From PZPK01 sp965230795 (GTDB lineage Bacteria; Pseudomonadota; Gammaproteobacteria; Pseudomonadales; Oleiphilaceae): a DNA stretch of 64,000 nt. The DNA is taken from the NCBI GenBank assembly GCA_965230795.1, contig OZ246020.1, forward strand, positions 372,001-436,000, written 5' to 3'. The notes beneath the pieces are model-generated. The model ran no database searches. It was given only the letters and a program-made list of their open reading frames with translations, and was not told the DNA's origin. Of the stretch, positions 1 through 9,020 are shown piece by piece (position 1 is the stretch's first letter; the number at the start of each line of letters is the position of its first letter). A program made the translations under genes and the position numbers.

Positions 1-510
1 GGCTTTGGCAATATCTCCTGGCGTTGTCCCGGTAGCCGCCGATTTGTCATTAGTGGCACCCAAACCGGCCATCTGACAGAGTTGGTGATGGAGGATCTGG
101 CTCAGGTCGACGAGGCTCGTCCCCGACAAAATCAATTGCTCTCCCATGGTGAGTGCAAGCCCTCATCGGAGGCCATGACCCATGCCGTGGCCTACAACAG
201 CAGCGATTGTATTCAGGCAGTGGTGCATGTGCATGCCCCCGAGATCTGGAAGCATGTTGATGCGCTGGAGCTGGCCAGTACCGCTGCGGATATCGCCTAC
301 GGTACACCTGCCATGGCCGAGGCCACGACGACAGTGTTGCGCGCCTTGGCTGATAAGCCACTGCCCTGGGTTTTTGTGATGAGAGGGCACCAGGACGGTG
401 TGGTCTGTGTCGGACCCACGATCGGGGACTGTGTCGAAAGCCTGGTGGCCCTGCAGGCACAGGCCAGATCCCTGTTTCCAGATGGCGACTCAACTGGAGT
501 GAATGCATGA
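1..510 (+). CDS. Class II aldolase/adducin family protein (5' end missing)
   Basis: The frame is open from base 1, so the start lies outside the window; 169 residues are visible. The N-terminal part shows the GNIS and ISGTQTG segments that form the substrate pocket of class II aldolase/adducin proteins. PSSEAMTH supplies the usual acidic residue, and HVH (in VVHVHAPEIW) with a later GHQDG supplies likely metal ligands. The family includes fuculose- and ribulose-phosphate aldolases and many uncharacterised members, so the exact substrate cannot be read from sequence. The stop overlaps the next start (ATGA), indicating translational coupling. Placement ahead of the zwf-pgl-eda-edd genes suggests sugar or sugar-phosphate metabolism, which is inference. 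Confidence 0.8.
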   Translation, partial: GFGNISWRCPGSRRFVISGTQTGHLTELVMEDLAQVDEARPRQNQLLSHGECKPSSEAMTHAVAYNSSDCIQAVVHVHAPEIWKHVDALELASTAADIAYGTPAMAEATTTVLRALADKPLPWVFVMRGHQDGVVCVGPTIGDCVESLVALQAQARSLFPDGDSTGVNA

Positions 511-1121
511 ATCGACAAAAGTTTCTTAAATCTCTGCAGGCGCTGGTGGGCTGGCGTGAGCGGGCATTTATTCTCGCGCTTGCCGAGCGCGCGGCGCCCA
601 ATGCGGCGCTGTATTTTCGCAGTGCGGACGCCTTTCCCGAGACGTTCAACGCTGATGATGAGCAGTTGCATGGTTTACTGGCCGAGGCCTGGAAAGTCCT
701 GATACAGCAGCAGGACGAAGCGGCAACGGTGGACTTGCTGGATCGGGTGGTGGCAGCAGTGCCCGATACCGACAATGTGGATCACTACGGCATTCTGCCG
801 ACCCGTGATTTTTTGCTACTGCTGGAACAGGCCTTGTTGTGCGGGCTCAATAGCGACAAGAAGCGAGCTCAGGAGGCGAGCCAGAATGCGCTCGATACCA
901 TTATGCAGTTCATCGAGTTTTCCGAAGGAGAGGGGCTGAGCGAAAACGCCCTTATTAAACTCTTCGATAATCATCCGCTGATGGAGCGCGAGTTCAGTTT
1001 CCAGAATGAGTTGGCGGATACCCTGCGTGCTGCGCGCCATCCGGGCGAGGATCTGGTTGCCGAACTGCGGGAACTGGCTCAGGACGAGGGCGTCAGTAAT
1101 ATCGGTATCAGTCTCGACTGA
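507..1121 (+). CDS. YjaG-like DUF416 family protein
   Basis: This 204-residue cytosolic protein resembles the E. coli YjaG/DUF416 family over its whole length. It has the family's mostly helical pattern, the central DHYGILPTRDF segment (DLYGVYPAIDA in YjaG) and the C-terminal SNIGI ending. The biochemical role of the family is unknown. It overlaps the upstream aldolase-like gene by 4 bp and precedes zwf by about 80 bp. No signal peptide or membrane segment is present. Family assignment is good; no function is claimed. Confidence 0.8.
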   Translation: MNRQKFLKSLQALVGWRERAFILALAERAAPNAALYFRSADAFPETFNADDEQLHGLLAEAWKVLIQQQDEAATVDLLDRVVAAVPDTDNVDHYGILPTRDFLLLLEQALLCGLNSDKKRAQEASQNALDTIMQFIEFSEGEGLSENALIKLFDNHPLMEREFSFQNELADTLRAARHPGEDLVAELRELAQDEGVSNIGISLD

Positions 1122-1205
1122 AGCACTTCCCATGCTTGCATCGGTGCGCCCAGTTGGCATACCGTAAGTCAGGAAGCCGGCGGATCCGGACAGGGTGGTG
1201 TGCTT

Positions 1206-2666
1206 ATGGGGCAGATGCTTCAAACCGGGGTGTTCTTTGGTGCCCACGGTGATCTTGCGCAGCGCAAGTTGTATCCAGCGTTGTATCAATTGTATGTGAA
1301 AAACCTTCTGGAACAGGGCTTCCGCGTGCTTGCGGTGGGGCGGAGAACCCAATCGCGCAGCGAGTTTGTTGAATTCATGCGCGCGGCATTGGAGCGCTAC
1401 GTGGGCGAACCGGATCATGCGGCCATGCAGTCCTTGCTCGACAAAGTCGATTACCTTCCACTGGATTTGCACGATGAAGCCGGCTACCAGGCCATCGGGC
1501 AATGGCTGGCCCGGGATAAGGGAGCAGCTGTTCCTGCCATGTTTTATCTGGCCACCGCAGCAAGTTTGTACGAACCCATCTGTCGGGGTCTTGCCCATAG
1601 CGAGTGTATTACCCAAAAAAGCCGTGTGGTGGTTGAAAAACCCATCGGTTATGACTTCAAATCCAGTTGTGTCATTAACGACCAACTGGCACGCCATTTT
1701 AAAGAACAGCAGATCTATCGGATTGACCACTATCTGGGCAAGGAAACAGTGCAGAATCTGCTGGCACTGCGCTTTGCCAACGCGCTGTTTGCGTCCCAGT
1801 GGAACCAGCAGCATATTTCCCACGTGGAGATCACCGTAGCCGAGACCATCGGTATCGAGGGGCGTTGGGATTATTTTGATCAGGCCGGGCAGATGCGGGA
1901 CATGGTTCAGAGTCACGTGTTACAGCTGCTGTGTTTGATTGCGATGGATCCACCCAACAATCTAGGCGCGGATGCCATTCGCGATGAAAAGCTCAAGGTA
2001 TTGAAAGCACTGCGTCGGATATCTTCGCCGCAGCATGACAAATACCTGATTCGCGGTCAGTATGCGGCGGGTGAAATCAATGGTCAGCGGATGCCGGGCT
2101 ATCTGGAAGAAGAAGGGGCCAGGACGGGCAGTCAGACAGCCACCTTCGTGGCGGTCAAGGCCCATATTGATAACTGGCGCTGGTCCGGTGTGCCGTTCTA
2201 TCTGCGCACCGGGAAACGCTTGCCGCGCAAGCTTACCCAGATTACCGTGCATTTCCGGCCTACCGCGCACTTTATTTTTGATCAGGACCAGAAGCACATT
2301 GCCGGTAACAAGCTGGTGATCCGAATTCAGCCTGACGAAGGTATTCAGTTGTACATTGTCACCAAGGAGCCGGGCCTGAACAAAGGTGTGCGGTTGCGGC
2401 GCAGCCCCTTGCAGATTTCCCTGGCCTCTGATGCGGCACAAACTCCGGATGCCTATGAGCGACTGTTATGGGAAGTGTTGATAGGCGATCAATACCTCTT
2501 TGTCCGGCGTGATGAGGTGGAATGGGCATGGCGCTGGTGTGATGAAGTAGCTTCACTTTGGGAAGCCGATGCAGATCCTTTCAGGTACGAATCCGGGACC
2601 TGGGGACCCGCCCAGTCAATCAGCTTAATGACAACAGATGGCAGGCGATGGCATGAAGATTTCTGA
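1206..2666 (+). CDS. zwf: Glucose-6-phosphate 1-dehydrogenase
   Basis: Oxidises glucose-6-phosphate to 6-phosphogluconolactone with NAD(P)+, the entry step of the Entner-Doudoroff and pentose-phosphate routes. The N-terminal Rossmann motif is FFGAHGDLAQRKL (His where most homologues have Ser or Thr). The catalytic signature RIDHYLGKE lies near residue 175 and the length of about 486 residues is normal. I chose ATG at 1206 because AGGGTGG sits 7 bases upstream; a GTG at 1200 in the same frame would add two residues. It overlaps pgl at its 3' end and heads a contiguous pgl-eda-edd set. Function is secure. Confidence 0.96.
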   Translation: MGQMLQTGVFFGAHGDLAQRKLYPALYQLYVKNLLEQGFRVLAVGRRTQSRSEFVEFMRAALERYVGEPDHAAMQSLLDKVDYLPLDLHDEAGYQAIGQWLARDKGAAVPAMFYLATAASLYEPICRGLAHSECITQKSRVVVEKPIGYDFKSSCVINDQLARHFKEQQIYRIDHYLGKETVQNLLALRFANALFASQWNQQHISHVEITVAETIGIEGRWDYFDQAGQMRDMVQSHVLQLLCLIAMDPPNNLGADAIRDEKLKVLKALRRISSPQHDKYLIRGQYAAGEINGQRMPGYLEEEGARTGSQTATFVAVKAHIDNWRWSGVPFYLRTGKRLPRKLTQITVHFRPTAHFIFDQDQKHIAGNKLVIRIQPDEGIQLYIVTKEPGLNKGVRLRRSPLQISLASDAAQTPDAYERLLWEVLIGDQYLFVRRDEVEWAWRWCDEVASLWEADADPFRYESGTWGPAQSISLMTTDGRRWHEDF

Positions 2667-3426
2667 AGTCTTACCCCGATCAAGTGAGTGGCATCCTTTC
2701 GACAACGCGGAGACCCTCGCGCTGGGTTTGGCGGAGGCTGTGGCAAACTGCCTGCGAGAGACCATCCGCAATGAGGGGCGTGCCTTGCTGGCCCTGTCGG
2801 GGGGAAATACGCCAAAACGGTTTTTGCAGTGCCTGTCCACTCAGACCCTGGACTGGTCGCACGTCGATGCGATCCTGGTGGATGAACGCTGGGTCGATAG
2901 CGATCATGCCAGGAGTAATGAAGCCATGATTCGTCGCTGTATGATGCAAAACGCTGCCAGCGAGCTCAACTTCTATGGTTTCAAAACGGCTGAGCCCCAC
3001 CCGGAATCGGCGATCCCTGCCATTGAACAGACACTGGAGCATTTGGGTTGGCCCATCGATGTGTTGGTGTTGGGGATGGGTGACGATGGCCATACTGCTT
3101 CGCTGTTTCCCGGCATGGCCAATCTGGAACAGGCTCTGGCAGGACATGATCAGTGGTTATGGGTCGCGCGTCCGGACACGCAAGCGGAAGCGAGAATCAC
3201 CTTGTCGGGAGATCAGCTCAGTCGGGCCCGGCATTGTTTCCTGCATATCGAAGGCGCGTCCAAACAACAGACTCTGGCGCAAGCATGTGCCGAACAATCC
3301 GTCCTCAAGATGCCCATCTGGTTCATTCTGGAGCGGCGCCATATGGCGATCTACTGGGCGCCAACCGACGCGGAGCGGGACGTCTCGCCCGACGCCGATG
3401 AGCCAACGCAGGGAGATGCCTCATGA
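2653..3426 (+). CDS. pgl: 6-phosphogluconolactonase
   Basis: Hydrolyses 6-phosphogluconolactone to 6-phosphogluconate. Family motifs are ALSGGNTPKRF (phosphate-binding loop), DERWVDSDHARSN and GMGDDGHTASLFPG with the catalytic His. Length is about 257 residues, typical of the DevB/SOL-type enzyme. The ATG at 2653 follows an AGGCG stretch and gives the usual N terminus; an upstream in-frame ATG at 2638 is possible. Both starts overlap the end of zwf and the stop overlaps eda (ATGA), so the genes are co-transcribed and translationally coupled. Confidence 0.95.
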   Translation: MKISEVLPRSSEWHPFDNAETLALGLAEAVANCLRETIRNEGRALLALSGGNTPKRFLQCLSTQTLDWSHVDAILVDERWVDSDHARSNEAMIRRCMMQNAASELNFYGFKTAEPHPESAIPAIEQTLEHLGWPIDVLVLGMGDDGHTASLFPGMANLEQALAGHDQWLWVARPDTQAEARITLSGDQLSRARHCFLHIEGASKQQTLAQACAEQSVLKMPIWFILERRHMAIYWAPTDAERDVSPDADEPTQGDAS

Positions 3427-4091
3427 CTTCAGTGTTTGACCAGGAAATCGTGGCACGCACCCGTGCACTGCTGAATGCCAATCCTGTGGTGCCGGTGCTG
3501 GCTTCGGTCTCTGTCGAGCAAATCTACTGGTCGGTGGATCAGCTTTGGCAGTGTGGCTTCAAAACCGTGGAAATTACACTGCGCTCGCCAGGTGCCCTGG
3601 CAGGTTTAAGTCAGGTAAAACGCAGCTTTCCGGACATGTCGATTGGTGCCGGCACGGTCTGCTCGACAGAGCAGGTGGAGGCTGCCACCGAAGCGGGCGC
3701 GGATTATCTGGTGTCGCCAGGAATGACCCCACGTCTGCTGGCGGCCATGGCAAATGCGGGTATTGCTGTGCTACCGGGTGTGGCGACCGCCTCCGATATT
3801 GTCCTGGGAATGGAACATGGCCTGCAGCACTTCAAGTTCTTTCCTGCCGTGGCGGCGGGGGGCGTGGATTTGTTGAAAGCCTGGGCCGGGCCGTTTCCAG
3901 CCGTGCGTTTTTGTCCGACTGGCGGTCTGAATGCGAGTAATTTTATGGAGTATCTGGGATTGGCCAACGTCGCTGCCATTGGTGGTACCTGGCTGGTACG
4001 ACCGGAAGATTTTGAACACAAGCGCGTTGATCAGGTGCGTGAACGAGCGGCGCAAATGCAAGGCGCGCTGACGCCACCAAACCCGGCATAG
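3423..4091 (+). CDS. eda: 2-dehydro-3-deoxy-phosphogluconate (KDPG) aldolase
   Basis: Class I aldolase cleaving KDPG to pyruvate and glyceraldehyde-3-phosphate, the last step of the Entner-Doudoroff pathway; homologues also act on 4-hydroxy-2-oxoglutarate. The Schiff-base lysine is K138 in KFFPA. Also visible are VEITLRSPGAL with the catalytic Glu, GAGTV, SPGMTP and the phosphate-binding CPTGG and GGTW loops. Length of 222 residues is normal. It overlaps pgl by 4 bp and lies 12 bp before edd, completing an uninterrupted zwf-pgl-eda-edd order. Confidence 0.96.
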   Translation: MTSVFDQEIVARTRALLNANPVVPVLASVSVEQIYWSVDQLWQCGFKTVEITLRSPGALAGLSQVKRSFPDMSIGAGTVCSTEQVEAATEAGADYLVSPGMTPRLLAAMANAGIAVLPGVATASDIVLGMEHGLQHFKFFPAVAAGGVDLLKAWAGPFPAVRFCPTGGLNASNFMEYLGLANVAAIGGTWLVRPEDFEHKRVDQVRERAAQMQGALTPPNPA

Positions 4092-4103
4092 CAGGAGCAG
4101 AGC

Positions 4104-5912
4104 ATGGATCAGGCAATTGAAGGCATTTATCAGCGTATTGTCGAGCGCAGTCGGGCAAGCCGGGAGGCCTATCTATCGCGCATGCAAGCGCAGCGCGAGG
4201 CCTATCCTCCTGCCAAAAGCCTGTCCTGTGGGAATCTGGCACATGCGGTTGCCGCGAGTGATGACACCGACAAGGATAATCTTGGCAAGGTGCCCAACCT
4301 GGGGATTGTCAGTGCCTATAACGATGTTCTGTCTGCCCATCAACCCTATGGTGCGTATCCACAGAAGTTGCGGCAACAGGCGCGGGCTTTGGGAGCGAGC
4401 ACGCAGGTAGCCGGGGGCGTACCTGCCATGTGTGATGGCGTGACCCAGGGGCAGCCCGGTATGGATCTGAGCCTGTTCAGTCGAGATGTGATCGCGCTGG
4501 GAACTGCCATCGCCCTGAGCCACAACGTGTTTGATGGCGTCATGTGTCTGGGTATCTGCGACAAAATTGTGCCCGGCTTGCTGATGGGGGCGTTGTCGTT
4601 TGGTCATTTGCCGACAATATTTGTTCCCTCCGGACCCATGGCCAGCGGCTTGTCCAACAAGGAAAAGCATCATGTGCGTCAGGAGTATGCGGCGGGTAAA
4701 GTCGACCAGTCTGTGTTGATGCAGGCTGAACAGGCCTCCTACCACAGCCCCGGAACCTGCACGTTTTATGGTACGGCCAACAGCAACCAGCTGCTGTTGG
4801 AAGTGATGGGATTGCAATTACCCGGTTCCGCATTTGTTGCGCCGGATTCACCCCTTCGAGATGCCTTGAACGAGCAGGCGGTTCGCACCTTGTTGAGTAA
4901 TATCGAATCGCAACGACCGCTATACGAGCTGGTGACACCGGCCTCCATTCTCAATGCCATGGTGGCCCTGCTGGCGACCGGCGGCTCCACCAATCACACC
5001 ATGCATTGGGTGGCCATCGCCCGGGTCGCGGGTATTCACATTAATTGGCAGGATTTCGCGGAACTGTCGGCAGTCGTGCCGCTGCTGGCACGCATGTACC
5101 CCAATGGTCAGGGCGATGTGAATGACTTTCAGGCCGCCGGCGGCACGACCGTATTGATGCAGGCATTGTTGCATCGCGGTCTCTTGCATGAGTCGGCAGA
5201 AACTGTCATGGGGCCAGGACTGGAAGATTACCTGAAAGCACCGGTGTTACTGGAAAAGGGCTTGAGCTGGCAACGACCGGTTGCCGGTACGCGTAATCCG
5301 GATGTGTTGCGCAATGCGGCGAATCCTTTTGAGGACACCGGCGGGCTGGTGCTGCTCGAAGGCAATATCGGGCGCGGCATCATGAAGGTCTCGGCGGTTG
5401 ATCCGGGTCATCGTAAAGTGTCAGCTCCGGCACGTGTCTTCGATGATCAGGAAAGTGTGCTGGCCGCCTTCAAGGCCGGCGAGCTGAATCAGGATTGTGT
5501 GGTGGTGGTACGCTTTCAAGGTCCACGAGCCAACGGCATGCCGGAACTGCACAAGCTAACACCCTGTCTCGGCGTGTTGCAGGATCGCGGTTTGCAGGTG
5601 GCGCTGGTGACAGATGGCCGTATGTCTGGAGCGTCCGGCAAGGTTCCGGCGGCGATTCATGTGTATCCGGAAGCGCTGGACAGTGAACACAGCATTCTGG
5701 CGCGCTTGCAGGATGGCGACCCGGTGACGCTCGATGCGGCTAAGGGGCTCTTGCAGGTCGAGGTCAGCGCAGAAACACTGTCGGCACGGGACGCGGCAAG
5801 CTGGGCCGGGCAGCATGAGCAGAGCACGCTGGGTCGGGATCTTTTTAATGGCTTCCGAAATCGCGTCAGTACGCCAGAACTGGGCGCCATCAGTCTGGAA
5901 TTGCCTGAATGA
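4104..5912 (+). CDS. edd: 6-phosphogluconate dehydratase
   Basis: Iron-sulfur enzyme of the IlvD/Edd family converting 6-phosphogluconate to KDPG. Conserved blocks include VPAMCDGVTQGQPGMDLS, the cysteine-containing GICDKIVPG with following GPMASG, the TCTFYGTANSN cluster-ligand region, and TDGRMSGASGK near the C terminus. Length of 602 residues is normal. An AGGAG site lies 6 bases before ATG. The stop overlaps the next gene (ATGA). Direct coupling to eda supports an operon carrying the complete route from glucose-6-phosphate to pyruvate. Confidence 0.96.
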   Translation: MDQAIEGIYQRIVERSRASREAYLSRMQAQREAYPPAKSLSCGNLAHAVAASDDTDKDNLGKVPNLGIVSAYNDVLSAHQPYGAYPQKLRQQARALGASTQVAGGVPAMCDGVTQGQPGMDLSLFSRDVIALGTAIALSHNVFDGVMCLGICDKIVPGLLMGALSFGHLPTIFVPSGPMASGLSNKEKHHVRQEYAAGKVDQSVLMQAEQASYHSPGTCTFYGTANSNQLLLEVMGLQLPGSAFVAPDSPLRDALNEQAVRTLLSNIESQRPLYELVTPASILNAMVALLATGGSTNHTMHWVAIARVAGIHINWQDFAELSAVVPLLARMYPNGQGDVNDFQAAGGTTVLMQALLHRGLLHESAETVMGPGLEDYLKAPVLLEKGLSWQRPVAGTRNPDVLRNAANPFEDTGGLVLLEGNIGRGIMKVSAVDPGHRKVSAPARVFDDQESVLAAFKAGELNQDCVVVVRFQGPRANGMPELHKLTPCLGVLQDRGLQVALVTDGRMSGASGKVPAAIHVYPEALDSEHSILARLQDGDPVTLDAAKGLLQVEVSAETLSARDAASWAGQHEQSTLGRDLFNGFRNRVSTPELGAISLELPE

Positions 5913-6850
5913 GGCCACGTACCTTAGTTGCCACCGCATTGGTCGGCATGATCAGCCTGGCCTTGTTGGTCTATGTGCGTCCGGAGCCAGGCGCGAACGA
6001 GGCTGCTACCGTCGCAGCGAAAGCAAACCGCGGACTGTTCTGGGAAGTCAGCGAGGTCGACGGGGATAGTGATCGCACTCATCAGATTCACCTCTTGGGC
6101 TCCATACACTTTGCCAATGACAGTTTCTATCCCTTGTCCTCCGAAATAATGCAGGCCTGGCAGGCGTCCGAGGTGCTGCTGGTGGAGGTGGATGAGAGTC
6201 TGCTTTCCGCACAGGAACAGCGAGATCTGATCAATAAAAACGGATACTACCAGGAGGGTGAGTCTTTACTGACTAAAATGACACCGGCAACGCAGTCGAT
6301 GCTGAAAGCGCTCCTGGCCGACTTCGGTTTGAGCCTGCAGGACGTCAGTCATTGGCGTCCGGGCCTGTTGGTGGCAAGTTTGACTGCCATGCAAGCGCAA
6401 CACCTGGGTTATGACGCTGGCCTGGGCATTGACCGCTACTTTCTCGACCTGGCCCGTGGCAGCAAAACCGTGCGGCAAATCGAAAGTTTCGCCGCTCAAA
6501 TGGCGCTGTTAGCCGAGTTACCCGATGACGATGATAGCCTGCGCCGGAATTTCGAACAGATGCGCGACTATGACAAAACCTGGGAAGCGACTGTCTTAGC
6601 CTGGAAGCAGGGTGATGCAGCAAGTCTCTACGAATATGCGATCGCTCAGCCACTGCGCGAGGCCCCCGAACTTGAGGACTTTTTCGACACCCTGTTTTTT
6701 GATCGCCACCCGAAAATGCTGGCGGCTGTTGAATCCTGTTTCAGTCGGCAGGAGCACTGCTTCGTGGTGCTGGGTGCAGGTCATATGGTGGGGCCGGAAG
6801 GCTTGGTCGACGCACTGAAACAGCGCGGCTATCGCGTGCAGCAGCGTTAG
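5909..6850 (+). CDS. TraB/GumN (COG3735) family protein with N-terminal membrane anchor
   Basis: A 313-residue protein with a single hydrophobic segment at residues 6-24 and a TraB/GumN-type domain. It has an N-terminal GSIH motif (LLGSIHFAND), a C-terminal GAGHMVGPEGL motif and the acidic LLVEVD segment. Members are proposed metal-dependent peptidase-like proteins; physiological substrates are mostly unknown. The anchor predicts a membrane-tethered, probably periplasmic protein. The 4-bp overlap with edd suggests it is translated with the sugar-catabolic operon, although no metabolic link is evident. Confidence 0.8.
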   Translation: MRPRTLVATALVGMISLALLVYVRPEPGANEAATVAAKANRGLFWEVSEVDGDSDRTHQIHLLGSIHFANDSFYPLSSEIMQAWQASEVLLVEVDESLLSAQEQRDLINKNGYYQEGESLLTKMTPATQSMLKALLADFGLSLQDVSHWRPGLLVASLTAMQAQHLGYDAGLGIDRYFLDLARGSKTVRQIESFAAQMALLAELPDDDDSLRRNFEQMRDYDKTWEATVLAWKQGDAASLYEYAIAQPLREAPELEDFFDTLFFDRHPKMLAAVESCFSRQEHCFVVLGAGHMVGPEGLVDALKQRGYRVQQR

Positions 6851-6872
6851 CACCCAAAGGCCTTCTATCTAC

Positions 6873-7799
6873 TTAAGGCGCGAGGCCTGAGCGCTTGAGT
6901 TGATCCAGCAGCCACTGCCTGACCTTGCGTATGGCAGGCTCGTGACGGCGGCTGCGCTTGCAGGCAAAGTAGAAGCGATCGCCGGTATCGAAGGCCATGG
7001 CATTCAGCCGAACCAGTCCCTCATCCTCTTCCTGATCCACCACCATGTAGTCATTGGTCAAGGCGATGCCCTGATGGTGTTTGGCGGCTTCCAATGCCAT
7101 CAGCATGTGACTGAAATGCTGAATGCTTGGGCTCTGCTCAGGCGTGTCCTTTGCTGCTGCAAACCAGCGTTTCCAGTCGCCGCCGGTCTCATCGAAAATA
7201 CTGTAGGTCGACAGCAGGGTGTAGCGTGACAGCACAGCAGCTGAGAGCTCGGCATCTTCCGGCAGTGATTGTTCATCAAGCATGCGTTGCAGGAAGCTGC
7301 GACTGCATACCGGAAACAACTGCTCCGAATACAACAGCTCGTAATGATAGCCGGGATGATCCCGGTGAATGGTAATAAAACAGTCGGCGATGCGCTCGGA
7401 GAGGGTCGGGGCATCACTGGTCATCTCCAGCACCAGGGCCACATCCGGATACTGTTGATGCAGGGAATTCAGGCGGGGTATCAGCCAGCGAACCGCAAAG
7501 GAACTGAACAGGGCCAGTCGTAGCTGGGTACTTTCTGTACCCTGCAATTGCAGGGTGGCGCGTTCCAGTTGCCTGAGCGCTGCGCCGACATCTTCGTAAT
7601 AACTCTGGCCCGATTCACTGAGACTCAGGTAGCGTCCGCCGCGCTCAAACAGGCGCTCTCCAAGATAGTCTTCCAGCAATTTTATCTGATGACTTACCGC
7701 GCTTTGGCTAACGTTAAGTTCTTTGGCGGCGGCACTGAAACTACTCAGTCTCGCAACAGCTTCGAATACGGGCAGGGCTTTAAGTGGAGGCAGTTTCAT
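6873..7799 (-). CDS. LysR family transcriptional regulator (GcvA-like)
   Basis: A 308-residue DNA-binding regulator. The N-terminal winged helix-turn-helix (about residues 6-65) contains FSAAAKELNVSQSAVSHQIK and GERLFERGGR, typical of the GcvA/AmpR branch of LysR. The rest matches the periplasmic-binding-like effector domain. It is divergent from the EamA transporter at 7904 across an AT-rich 104-bp gap, so the transporter is its most likely target. It is convergent with the TraB-like gene. The effector cannot be predicted. Confidence 0.92.
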   Translation of the reverse strand: MKLPPLKALPVFEAVARLSSFSAAAKELNVSQSAVSHQIKLLEDYLGERLFERGGRYLSLSESGQSYYEDVGAALRQLERATLQLQGTESTQLRLALFSSFAVRWLIPRLNSLHQQYPDVALVLEMTSDAPTLSERIADCFITIHRDHPGYHYELLYSEQLFPVCSRSFLQRMLDEQSLPEDAELSAAVLSRYTLLSTYSIFDETGGDWKRWFAAAKDTPEQSPSIQHFSHMLMALEAAKHHQGIALTNDYMVVDQEEDEGLVRLNAMAFDTGDRFYFACKRSRRHEPAIRKVRQWLLDQLKRSGLAP

Positions 7800-7903
7800 T
7801 ATCTAAAAAACTAATATAAAGGTATTAAATATCATTATTAAAGATGATTATTTGGTTCTAAGCTAGCACTCTGTTCAACGTAGATGAAATTCCAGAGCGA
7901 AAC

Positions 7904-8806
7904 ATGTCAGGCAATACCCCACAAAGTGCGATTCTCTTACTCATTCTCGGCAACTTCGCGGCGATTCTGTCCGACGTGGTGATCAAGATGGGGGGCACCG
8001 ATATCCCGGTATTTCAGTTTGTGCTGCTGCGCACGCTAATGACCCTTGGTTGTCTGCTGCTGTTTTGGCCACAAATTCAGTGGAAACGCTTTGGGGAAGG
8101 ATTGGGAACACATCTGCTGAGGGCGCATGTGCATCTGGTGGGAATCAGCTGCATGGTGCTGTCTCTCGCCTACCTTCCGCTGGCCACCGCCAACGCGATC
8201 TTCTATACGGCGCCATTGCTGGTCGTTGCCATGAGCATTCTGTTTACACGGCAGCGCGTGAGTACGCTGAGCCTGCTGGCGGTGATCAGTGGCTTCGTGG
8301 GCGTGCTGGTGATTCTGCGCCCACTGGCGTTTGGCTGGGCCAGTATTGCGGCGCTCGCCGTCGCCTTTTCGCTGGCGCTGGGCGCGATGCTGGTATCACG
8401 CCTGCCTGTGGGACAGACCACGGTGCACAAACTGTTTATGAACTACCTGCTGATGCTGCCACTGGCGCTTGTACTGGCGGGACTTGAGCAGGCTGAGTGG
8501 CAGTGGCAGACACTGTGGTATGCATTAGCGTCTTCGCTTTTTATTCTGGCCTACAACATCACGGTTCTGCTCGCCTATCGCAGTGTGGCAGCCAACCGCG
8601 TCACCAGTGCCGAGTACACGGGGCTGATCTGGGCCATTCTGATCGGCTGGAGTTATTTCGGTGAACGGCCTGATGTTTACTTCGCCCTCGGCGCCGGGTT
8701 GATTGTGGTTCCACTTATCCTCATCAGCATGCAGGCCATCTGGCAGCAGCGCCGTCGACGTCTACCTGTGTCAGGGCAGCTGGAAGCGCGCGAGTCTTCC
8801 TGCTAA
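7904..8806 (+). CDS. EamA/DMT family permease
   Basis: A 300-residue integral membrane protein with about ten hydrophobic helices arranged as two EamA repeats (approximately residues 10-140 and 150-285). It belongs to the drug/metabolite transporter superfamily, which exports amino acids, purines or other metabolites. The conserved YLPLATANAIFYTAPL segment and the second-repeat VTSAEYTGLIWAILIGW are characteristic. The divergent LysR gene is the probable regulator. Substrate is unknown. Confidence 0.9.
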   Translation: MSGNTPQSAILLLILGNFAAILSDVVIKMGGTDIPVFQFVLLRTLMTLGCLLLFWPQIQWKRFGEGLGTHLLRAHVHLVGISCMVLSLAYLPLATANAIFYTAPLLVVAMSILFTRQRVSTLSLLAVISGFVGVLVILRPLAFGWASIAALAVAFSLALGAMLVSRLPVGQTTVHKLFMNYLLMLPLALVLAGLEQAEWQWQTLWYALASSLFILAYNITVLLAYRSVAANRVTSAEYTGLIWAILIGWSYFGERPDVYFALGAGLIVVPLILISMQAIWQQRRRRLPVSGQLEARESSC

Positions 8807-8905
8807 CCAGGCTGCATACCAATGCGGTGTCATTCGGCGCCGCTGTTCACCAAATTCCTTGCCTTCGCGGTCGACAAAATCCCGGTTTTACGCTTACATA
8901 TAGGG

Positions 8906-8935
8906 TGAAGCCGGTAGTCCCCAAAGGGGGCTTCA
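8906..8935. other. Stem-loop between DMT permease and wax synthase genes
   Basis: TGAAGCC at 8906-8912 pairs with GGCTTCA at 8929-8935 (7 bp). An alternative inner hairpin, CCCC-AAA-GGGG, lies at 8919-8929. No U-tract follows, so a Rho-independent terminator is not well supported. It could be a weak terminator for the permease gene or part of the wax synthase leader. The rest of the 214-base gap shows nothing clear. Confidence 0.3.
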
Positions 8936-9020
8936 AGCGCTAGCTAATAACAATGGCACAACGGCAGTGGCCTTCAAACCCGAGACCGTTCCCTCCACTT
9001 GCAGCTTGGATTGATTCAAC

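Noticed and set aside
816..1916. Long open frame (366 codons) on the minus strand
   Set aside because: It lies opposite the DUF416 and zwf genes, whose protein motifs are unequivocal. The minus-strand product has no recognisable domain or ribosome site and reads as a complement of coding sequence.
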